DNA of 64,000 nt from Microbispora catharanthi (GTDB lineage: Bacteria; Actinomycetota; Actinomycetes; Streptosporangiales; Streptosporangiaceae), in contig NZ_VDMA02000023.1 of assembly GCF_006334915.2 (NCBI RefSeq), positions 62,001-126,000 of the forward strand. Direction: 5' to 3'. The translations under genes were made by a program, and so were the position numbers. Position 1 is the stretch's first letter, and every line of letters begins with the position of its first letter. The notes under the pieces were generated by a model that was given only the letters and a program-made list of their open reading frames with translations, had not been told where the DNA came from and searched no databases. This document shows, piece after piece, positions 15,396 through 21,633 of this stretch.

Positions 15396-15420
15396 CAAAT
15401 TCCCTCCGGCCCAGTTTGCA
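15396..15420 (+). promoter_or_regulatory. Bipartite upstream element, degenerate copy 5
   Basis: CAAATT-N12-GTTTGCA keeps the exact register but has changes in both halves; GTTTG lies 132 bases before the ATG of member 6. Confidence 0.4.
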
Positions 15421-15482
15421 GGCAGGCCGCATCGGCAATTAAGACGCCACGGGCGATGACCGGACATACAGGACATCACCCG

Positions 15483-15510
15483 GACATTTCCGACAGTCAC
15501 TGGGAATGTC
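15483..15510 (+). other. Leader hairpin, copy 5
   Basis: GACATTTCC and GGGAATGTC pair (one mismatch) around ten bases, 36 bases before the start codon. The SD is again preceded by its complement (TCCTTCGAGGA, with a TTCG-type loop). Confidence 0.45.
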
Positions 15511-15545
15511 GCACTCGGGCACTCCATCCTTCGAGGAGGACCTCA

Positions 15546-15848
15546 ATGCCCAAATTCCGGAACGTCATCACCGGTCTGGCGGTCAGCACGGTAATGGCCG
15601 GCGGCGCGCTCGCCCTGAGCGCCACCACGGCTCACGCAGCCACCCCTGGCACCCCGACGATCAGCAGCAACTGGGGCCACGGCACGGGTAACTGCGGACG
15701 TCGTGGACGCGGCTGCCGTAACGCGGCCGTCAACCGCAACGACTTCCGCTTCTTCAAGTTCAAGAAGGAGAAGAAGGTCAATCGGAACAACGCGGCCTTC
15801 GCATCCGGTGACGCCGTCGTCGAGATCGACGGCGACGACGACGACTGA
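15546..15848 (+). CDS. Short secreted protein, minimal family member 6
   Basis: 100 residues. Signal peptide about 1-32 (MPKFRNVITGLAVS..., cleavage after AHA) of the same type as members 1, 3 and 5. The mature part lacks long Asn runs. It has a Gly/Arg-rich Cys pair (CGRRGRGC), FRFFKFKKEKKVNRNN, and ends AAFASGDAVVEIDGDDDD, which lines up with the AFGLVAKDVA.. core plus acidic tail of members 4 and 5. It thus looks like the core without the low-complexity arms. Start supported by GAGGAGGACCTCA. Confidence 0.8.
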   Translation: MPKFRNVITGLAVSTVMAGGALALSATTAHAATPGTPTISSNWGHGTGNCGRRGRGCRNAAVNRNDFRFFKFKKEKKVNRNNAAFASGDAVVEIDGDDDD

Positions 15849-16014
15849 CACTGACGGGTGACACCCAGTCGTACGGGGCCGTCGGCGCGAAGCCGCGGTG
15901 TCCGGGCCCGCCCTGATCACGCCTCCGCCACCTCCGTGGCGATCGGGCGGCGGTGAACGGGCGGCCGAGAGCCTACGGCCCTGTACGGATCGCCCACTTC
16001 CATACCGTGAAGAA

Positions 16015-16042
16015 AGCCCCGGCGGCAATTGCCGCCGGGGCT
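16015..16042. terminator. Bidirectional terminator between member 6 and ku
   Basis: A perfect 28-base palindrome with 14-base arms (left arm AGCCCCGGCGGCAA) between two convergent genes. Confidence 0.8.
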
Positions 16043-16055
16043 CCTCCGAAAAGCT

Positions 16056-16976
16056 TCAGGCGGAGCGGCGGGTCTTCCGCTTCTTCTGCGCCTTCTCCTC
16101 CTGGTCCGCGCCGTCCGACGCGGCCTTCCTGGCGGCGGCACCGGAGGCGGCGGCCTTGGCCTTGGCGGCTCCGCCGGGCGACTTGGCCGCGGCGGGACCC
16201 TGGCGCTCCCGCTTGGCCGCCTCGACACTGGCCCGCAGCGCGGCCATGAGGTCGACGGCCGGCCCGGCCTCGGCGGGGGCCTCGGGGGCGACGACCTCCT
16301 TGCCCGCCACCTTGGCCTCGATGACCTCCTGCAGCGCCTCCCGATAGGCGTCCTTGTACTCCGCGGGATCGAAGTCCGCCACCATCGTGTCGATCAGGGA
16401 CTCGGCCATCTTCAGTTCCTGGGGCCGTACGTCGACGTCCTCCTCCAGGAACCCGAAGTCGGCCTCGCGGATCTCGTCCGGCCAGAGCATGGTCTCCAGC
16501 ACGAAGACGCCGTCGCGGACCCGGAGCGCGGCCAGCGACTCGCGCTGCCGCAGGGCGACCTTCACGACCGCCACCTGTCCCGACCGCTCCAGGGCGTCCC
16601 GCAACAGCACGTACGGCTTGGCGCCCTGCCCGTCCGGCTCCAGGTAGTAGGACTTGGCGAAGTAGATGGGGTCGATCTGGTCCGCGGGGGTGAACTGCAG
16701 CACGTCGATCCTGCGGGAGGAGGTCAGCGGCAGGTCGGCGAAGTCCTCGTCGGTCAGCACGACCATCTCGCCGGTCGCGAGCTCGTACCCCTTGGCGATG
16801 TCGGCGTAGGGCACCTCTTCGCCGTCGACCGAGCAGACCCTCTTGTATTTGATCCTTCCGCCGTCCTCCCGGTGCACCTGGTGGAACGCGACGTCCTTCT
16901 GTTCGGTCGCCGAGTAGAGCTTCACCGGGATGGTGACAAGACCGAACGAGATCGCGCCTTTCCAGATGCTGCGCAT
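16056..16976 (-). CDS. ku: Ku DNA-end-binding protein (NHEJ)
   Basis: 306 residues. Bacterial Ku homodimers thread onto double-strand ends and recruit LigD. Diagnostic text: MRSIWKGAISFGLVTIPVKLYSAT at the start, FHQVHREDGGRIKYKR, 'YYLEPD' and 'VLETMLWPDEIR'. The core ends near residue 250 and is followed by a Lys/Ala/Arg-rich tail (AKAKAAASG.., KKRKTRRSA) of the type that binds DNA in actinobacterial Ku. ATG at 16976 is chosen because family members begin there; ATG at 17012 is possible. It diverges from the ligase gene across about 77 bases, a shared promoter region. Confidence 0.96.
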   Translation of the reverse strand: MRSIWKGAISFGLVTIPVKLYSATEQKDVAFHQVHREDGGRIKYKRVCSVDGEEVPYADIAKGYELATGEMVVLTDEDFADLPLTSSRRIDVLQFTPADQIDPIYFAKSYYLEPDGQGAKPYVLLRDALERSGQVAVVKVALRQRESLAALRVRDGVFVLETMLWPDEIREADFGFLEEDVDVRPQELKMAESLIDTMVADFDPAEYKDAYREALQEVIEAKVAGKEVVAPEAPAEAGPAVDLMAALRASVEAAKRERQGPAAAKSPGGAAKAKAAASGAAARKAASDGADQEEKAQKKRKTRRSA

Positions 16977-17053
16977 AGCCACATTCTCGTCTCTGTGTTC
17001 GAACAACGCCATGGTGGGATTCAAGGGAGTTACCTCATGGGCAGGTACCCACT

Positions 17054-18025
17054 ATGGCGGTGCCGTATCCGATCGAGCCGATGCTTGCCATTCCGGGAGA
17101 AATCCCCTCCGACCCCGGGGCGTACGCGCTGGAGGTGAAGTGGGACGGCATCCGCGCGCTCGCGTACGTCGACGGCGGCGTGCGGGTCACCGGACGGCAC
17201 GGCGCCGACTTCACCTCCCGCTATCCCGAGATCTCCGCCGCCATGGCCCCACTGGCCGGGCGCAGGGCGGTCGTCGACGGCGAGGTGGTGGCCTTCGACC
17301 CCGAGGGCCGGCCCAGCTTCGCCCGGCTGCAAAGACGCATGCACATCACCGATCCCGCCGGGGCCCACCTGCTCGGCCGGCTGCCGGTCTCCTATCTGCC
17401 CTTCGACCTGCTTCATCTCGACGGGCACACGCTGCTCGACCTGCCGTACCTGGACCGGCGGGCGCTGCTCGACTCGCTCGGCCTGGGCGCGCCGCCATAC
17501 CTCCCCTGCGAACCGGCGGTGCTGGAGGCGACCAGGCGGCAGGGACTGGAGGGCGTGGTCGCCAAGCGCCTCGACTCGCCGTACCGGCCGGGCCGCAGGG
17601 CCGAATGGTGGATCAAGGTCAAGAATCTGCGCACCGCCGAGGTGGTCGTCGGCGGCTGGCGGCCGGGCAGGGGCCGCCGCGCGGGCGGCGTCGGCTCGCT
17701 CCTGCTCGGCATGTACGCCGGGGTCTCCCCGGCCGGGTTCCTCTTCGTCGGCCATGTGGGCACCGGGTTCACCGACGCGATGCTCGGCGACATCCTCCGC
17801 CTGATTGAGCCGCTCGAGATCGGGCAGAGCCCCTTCTCTGACGGGCTTCCGAGGGAGATCTCCCGGAACGCCCGGTGGGTCAGGCCCGAGGTGGTCGGCG
17901 AGGTGGCCTTCACGATGTGGACTCGGGACGGCGGTAAGCGCGACGGGCGGCTGCGCACACCCGTGTGGCGGGGCGTGCGCGCCGACAAGATCCCCGCGGA
18001 GGTGCGGCGGGAGGAGCAAGGATGA
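17054..18025 (+). CDS. ATP-dependent DNA ligase (LigD-type ligase domain)
   Basis: 323 residues covering adenylation and OB domains. The nucleotidyl Lys is in EVKWDGIRA (motif I), with TGRHGADFTSRYPE (III), VDGEVVAFD (IV) and GVVAKRLDSPYRPGRR..WWIKVKN (V/VI region). It carries no polymerase or phosphoesterase domain; the polymerase is encoded by the next gene, overlapping by ATGA. Together with Ku this makes a split LigD system for end joining. Start ATG at 17054. Confidence 0.93.
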   Translation: MAVPYPIEPMLAIPGEIPSDPGAYALEVKWDGIRALAYVDGGVRVTGRHGADFTSRYPEISAAMAPLAGRRAVVDGEVVAFDPEGRPSFARLQRRMHITDPAGAHLLGRLPVSYLPFDLLHLDGHTLLDLPYLDRRALLDSLGLGAPPYLPCEPAVLEATRRQGLEGVVAKRLDSPYRPGRRAEWWIKVKNLRTAEVVVGGWRPGRGRRAGGVGSLLLGMYAGVSPAGFLFVGHVGTGFTDAMLGDILRLIEPLEIGQSPFSDGLPREISRNARWVRPEVVGEVAFTMWTRDGGKRDGRLRTPVWRGVRADKIPAEVRREEQG

Positions 18026-18903
18026 CGGATAAGGTGCGGGTGAAGGTGGAGGGCCGCCTGCTTGTCCTGACCAATCTGGACAAGGTTCTCTACCCCGACG
18101 CCGCGTTCACCAAGGCCGAGGTGATCGACTATTACACCCGGATCGCACCGGTCCTGCTGCCGCACCTGAAGGGGCGCCCGCTCACGGTCAAGCGTTATCC
18201 GAACGGCGTCGACGGCCAGTTCTTCTTCGAGAAGAACGTCCCCGAGCACACGCCCGACTGGGTCCGTACGGTGACACTGCCCGCGCCGGGCAGCACCAAG
18301 AACCGCGAGGAGATCGACTTCGCGGTCGTCGAGGACCTGCCGACCCTGGTCTACTACGCCAACCTGGCCGCCCTGGAGATCCACGTGCCCATGTGGCGGG
18401 TGGCCAAGGACGGCGAGCCGCAGCCGCCCGACACCCTCGTCTTCGACCTCGATCCCGGCGCCCCCGCCACCATCGTCGACTGCTGCCGGGTCGCCGTCCT
18501 GCTGCGCCGGGCTCTGGCCGACGACGGCCTGGACAGCCACGCCAAGACCAGCGGCCAGAAGGGCATGCAGCTCTACGTTCCCTGGGACCGGGGCCCGGGC
18601 ACCTCCGACTACGCCAAGGCGCTCGCCCGCCGGATGCAGGCCGAGCATCCGTTCGTGACGAGCGTGATGGCGAAGAAGGAGCGGCCGGGCAAGGTCTTCA
18701 TCGACTGGAGCCAGAACAACCCGGCCAAGACGACGGTCGCGCCCTACTCACTGCGCGCGGCCGGGCGGCCGACCGCGTCCACTCCCCTGCTGTGGGAGGA
18801 GGTCGAGGCGTGCGACAGCCCGGACCAGCTGGTGTTCACCGCTCCTGACGTGCTGCAGCGCGTGGCGCAACACGGCGACCTGTTCGTACCCCTCACCGCT
18901 TAG
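18022..18903 (+). CDS. LigD-type polymerase/primase (PolDom)
   Basis: 293 residues of the AEP-type polymerase found in LigD. Motifs: LTNLDKVLYPD and 'KGRPLTVKRYPNG' at the start, the metal-binding DLD in DTLVFDLDPG, 'SHAKTSGQKGMQLYVP', and 'RPGKVFIDWSQNNPAKTTVAPYS'. Such domains fill gaps and add nucleotides, often ribonucleotides, at ends held by Ku. The ATG overlaps the ligase stop by four bases; an upstream extension in this frame is a shadow. No 3'-phosphoesterase (PE) domain is encoded here. Confidence 0.93.
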   Translation: MTDKVRVKVEGRLLVLTNLDKVLYPDAAFTKAEVIDYYTRIAPVLLPHLKGRPLTVKRYPNGVDGQFFFEKNVPEHTPDWVRTVTLPAPGSTKNREEIDFAVVEDLPTLVYYANLAALEIHVPMWRVAKDGEPQPPDTLVFDLDPGAPATIVDCCRVAVLLRRALADDGLDSHAKTSGQKGMQLYVPWDRGPGTSDYAKALARRMQAEHPFVTSVMAKKERPGKVFIDWSQNNPAKTTVAPYSLRAAGRPTASTPLLWEEVEACDSPDQLVFTAPDVLQRVAQHGDLFVPLTA

Positions 18904-18970
18904 CCCGGCCGCCACCCTGGCCGTAGTGTTGGAGCTGTCGCAGCCGACCTTCGAACGGAAGGACAAGCAG

Positions 18971-19171
18971 ATGCCCGAGATGGACCCCCTCGACGAGGTG
19001 GTCGAGGAGATCTCGATCGAGGCGCCGGAGGCCGACGCGGTCGAGCAGCACCAGCTCGTCAAGGTCGCCGACGACAGGCGCTGGCCCGAGCGTGTTCCGT
19101 TCGACGCCGACCCGGCCGACGTGGCCGAGCAGGAGCGTACGGTCGACCTCGACGACGACGACTATCGCTGA
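18971..19171 (+). CDS. Small acidic conserved protein
   Basis: 66 residues starting MPEMDPLDEVVEEISIEAPEA, with a very acidic C-terminus (DLDDDDYR). ATG at 18971 follows a GGAAGGACAAG site. The only notable motif is 'DDRRWPERVPFDADPADVAEQ'. I do not recognise a function; an intrinsically disordered or partner-binding protein is plausible from composition. It is the first gene after the NHEJ pair. Confidence 0.65.
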   Translation: MPEMDPLDEVVEEISIEAPEADAVEQHQLVKVADDRRWPERVPFDADPADVAEQERTVDLDDDDYR

Positions 19172-19243
19172 TCCGGATTACCGACACGTAGGATGAGGCC
19201 TCGGGGCGGGAGCCCCCGATGCGCATCTTGCAAGGAGACTGCC

Positions 19244-19864
19244 GTGACCGCTACCCCGGACGCCAAGCCCCGGGGCACCCGGCTACCCCGGATGGCCCGC
19301 CGCCGCCAGTTGCTGAGCGCGGCACAGGAAGTGTTCGTGGAGAACGGCTACCACGCGGCGGCGATGGACGAGATCGCCGAGCGGGCCGGCGTGAGCAAGC
19401 CGGTGCTCTACCAGCACTTCCCGGGCAAGCTGGAGCTGTACCTCGCGCTGCTCGATCTGCACGTCGACGACATGGTGACCCGATGCCGCCAGGCGCTCGA
19501 GTCCACCACCGACAACAAGCAGCGGGTGCAGGCCGCCATCGGCGCCTTCTTCGACTTCGTCTCCAGCCAGGGCGAGGCGTTCCGGCTCGTCTTCGAGTCC
19601 GACCTGCGCAACGTCGCGCCCGTACGGCAGCGGATGGAGCGTTCGCTGCACGAGAGCGCCGAGGCGATCAGCCGGGTGATCCAGGAGGACACCGGCTGCT
19701 CCAGCGACGAGGCGCACCTGCTCGGCGTGGGCCTGGTCGGCATGGCCGAGGTGAGCGCGCGCTACTGGCTGAGCAGCCACGGCTCGATCCCCAAGGAGGC
19801 GGCGACCCAGCTCATGGCGCGTCTGGCCTGGCGCGGCATCAGCGGTTTCCCGCGCACCGGCTGA
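19244..19864 (+). CDS. TetR-family transcriptional regulator
   Basis: 206 residues. N-terminal HTH at about 18-64: 'RRRQLLSAAQEVFVENGYHAAAMDEIAERAGVSKPVLYQHF' split over helices 1-3, with recognition helix KPVLYQHFPGK. The all-helical ligand domain follows ('LYLALLDLHVDDMVTR' and 'FFDFVSSQGEAFRLVFESDL'). This wording is typical of a widely conserved actinobacterial TetR usually found just before a DUF3107 gene, as here. GTG start at 19244 after AAGGAGAC. The target genes are unknown. Confidence 0.92.
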   Translation: MTATPDAKPRGTRLPRMARRRQLLSAAQEVFVENGYHAAAMDEIAERAGVSKPVLYQHFPGKLELYLALLDLHVDDMVTRCRQALESTTDNKQRVQAAIGAFFDFVSSQGEAFRLVFESDLRNVAPVRQRMERSLHESAEAISRVIQEDTGCSSDEAHLLGVGLVGMAEVSARYWLSSHGSIPKEAATQLMARLAWRGISGFPRTG

Positions 19865-19958
19865 CCGGAATCATGTTCGCTTCACGCGATCACGGGGCTG
19901 ACCGCTCCCCGAGGCGACGACGATGGGTAGGGAACAGCCCTCGCGAAAGGGGAGCCCG

Positions 19959-20189
19959 ATGGAAATAAAGATCGGTGTGCAGTCGGTGCACCGTGAGCTC
20001 GTCGTGGAGACCGACCTGTCGGCCGAGGAGATCGAGGAGGAACTCCGCAAGGCGCTCGCCTCCGACAAGGGTGTCTTCTCACTCACCGACACCAAGGGCC
20101 GCCGAGTGGTCGTCCCCGTGGACTCGCTCGGCTTCGTCGAGATCGGCGAGGACCAGTCGCGCCCCGTCGGCTTCGGCGGGACGCTCTAA
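19959..20189 (+). CDS. DUF3107 family protein
   Basis: 76 residues: MEIKIGVQSVHRELVVETDL..EEIEEELRKAL..FSLTDTKGRRVVVPVDSLGFVEIG. This is the DUF3107 family, nearly universal in actinobacteria, with no assigned role. Start after an AAAGGGGAG site. It lies in the usual position after a TetR gene. Confidence 0.88.
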   Translation: MEIKIGVQSVHRELVVETDLSAEEIEEELRKALASDKGVFSLTDTKGRRVVVPVDSLGFVEIGEDQSRPVGFGGTL

Positions 20190-20625
20190 AGCGCCTCCGC
20201 CATCACAACCGACCGGCCCACGGCGCGCGCCCACCACGCGCGCCGTCCCGGCGGCTGGCCGTGATCGGCGCGGGTCAGGAGCGTCCGTAACCGCATCCGC
20301 GGGGGCGGCGGGTCAGATCCGCGTGATGGGGATCCCGCCTCCCGCTGATCGTCGGACAACCCGCGCTTCCTCTCCGCAACACCGCACGCGGAATCCAGGT
20401 GTTCGGCCCACATCTCGTCAAGGAAGTGCCGTAGCGGCGCGAGGCCCTCATGCTCGCACCGTACATCCGTTTGGCACGTGCGCGACCCATGAACGCCGGA
20501 CCGGCCGGGGCCCCGGGCGGGGCCTCCGGCCCTCCCGATGACCGCCGTTTCAGCATTCTGGCCAGGTCAGCGGGGATCGAGGGCGCGGAGCGCCGCATCG
20601 ACGGCCCCACGCCAAGCCATGAAGA
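20190..20625. other. Non-coding interval with a GC-rich hairpin
   Basis: ACGGCGCGCG and CGCGCGCCGT pair at about 20220-20246 and may end the DUF3107 transcript. Open frames here have poor composition for coding, and I find no RNA gene in the rest. Confidence 0.4.
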
Positions 20626-21285
20626 TCACGGGCCGGGAGTGAGGCCGAGGGCGGCCATCCGCTTGCCGTGCTCCTCGGTCAGCCTGGCGAACATCCGCCC
20701 GACCTCCGCCAGGTTCTCGCCCTCCTCACCCACCAGCAGGGCGGCGAGCTGCGGCCGGACGGCGGCGAGCCGCTGCCCCTGGCTCAGCGCCTCGCCGACC
20801 ATGCGGCGCGCCCACAGCGCGAGACGGCCGCACAGTCGCGGGTCGGCGTCCAGCGCGGCGCGCACCCGCTCCACCGCGAACTCCCCACGGCTCTCGTCGG
20901 TCAGCACCTCGTCCACCAGGGCGCTGACCGAGGGAGTGGTGTGGCGCGCCGCCTCGCGGTAGAAGTCGCCCGCGATCCCCACGCCCACGTACGCCTTGAT
21001 GAGCGCCTCGTACCAGTCCTTCGGCCTGGTCTGGGCGTGCCAGGCGTCGATCGCCTCCGTGAAGGGAGCCATGGCCTCCTCCGGATCGACGCCGAGCGAG
21101 GCCAGCCGGTCCCGCAGCACCCGGAAGTGCCCGTACTCGGTCGCGGCCACGTCCCCGAGGGCGGCCCTGTCGTTCAGCGTCGGAGCCAGCAGTGCGGCGT
21201 CCTCGGCCAGCCGGAGGAAGGCGGTGAGCTCGGCGTACGCGAGGACACCGAGCAGGTCCACAGTCCCGGGAGAGGAATCACTCAT
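20626..21285 (-). CDS. Ferritin-like-fold protein (MiaE-like superfamily)
   Basis: 219 residues, all helical. Helix 1 'GVLAYAELTAFLRLAEDAAL' and helix 2 'LGDVAATEYGHFRVLRDRLA' carry the Glu and ExxH arrangement of ferritin-like di-iron helices; later 'ESRGEFAVERVRAAL' and 'LTEEHGKRMAALGL' supply further Glu/His residues. Relatives in actinobacteria are annotated as ferritin-like or tRNA-hydroxylase-like; the substrate is unknown. ATG at 21285 is chosen; the frame upstream is low-complexity shadow. Confidence 0.78.
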   Translation of the reverse strand: MSDSSPGTVDLLGVLAYAELTAFLRLAEDAALLAPTLNDRAALGDVAATEYGHFRVLRDRLASLGVDPEEAMAPFTEAIDAWHAQTRPKDWYEALIKAYVGVGIAGDFYREAARHTTPSVSALVDEVLTDESRGEFAVERVRAALDADPRLCGRLALWARRMVGEALSQGQRLAAVRPQLAALLVGEEGENLAEVGRMFARLTEEHGKRMAALGLTPGP

Positions 21286-21449
21286 GGGTGCAGCGTACGG
21301 CTCCCGGGCTCCCCCGCCGGCGCCCCGCCCGTCACCCGCTTTCCGGCGGCTTCCCGTCCGGCACAGCAAGAGCTTTTAGAGAGAAGACGCAGAAATCGGT
21401 TCCGTGTTGTGGTATCGAGTAGACTGCTTCGTGGAAGTGCGACCGCACT

Positions 21450-21497
21450 GTGTGGATCAGTACGGTGTCGATCATCGTGTCGATCCCTGTGTCGATC
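21450..21497 (+). repeat. Direct repeats GTGTCGATC upstream of the DEAD-box gene
   Basis: Four copies in a row: GTGTGGATC at 21450, then GTGTCGATC at 21465, 21477 and 21489, with spacings of 15, 12 and 12 bases. They lie 137-184 bases before the helicase start, inside a 348-base interval (21286-21633). A short open frame (21404-21637) spans them and overlaps the helicase TTG, but has no ribosome site that I trust. Confidence 0.55.
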
Positions 21498-21633
21498 CGG
21501 GGCCATCCCCGGACCCCCAGGAACCACTGGATGCCGCGGTCGCTGATTCACGACGAGGGCGCGACTGTCCGCGAGGACCCGGACCGGGGAGGCTCTGCCG
21601 GCCGGCTGTCCCGGAGGGCCGCCTTCGCACTGA

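Noticed and set aside
9330..16014. Chaplin or rodlin identity for the Asn-rich proteins
   Set aside because: No chaplin repeat, no rodlin motifs; only the secreted, low-complexity character is shared.
20275..20610. Minus-strand open frame of about 111 codons in the 20190-20625 interval
   Set aside because: Composition is Arg/Pro/Ser-rich and lacks a ribosome site; no family resemblance.
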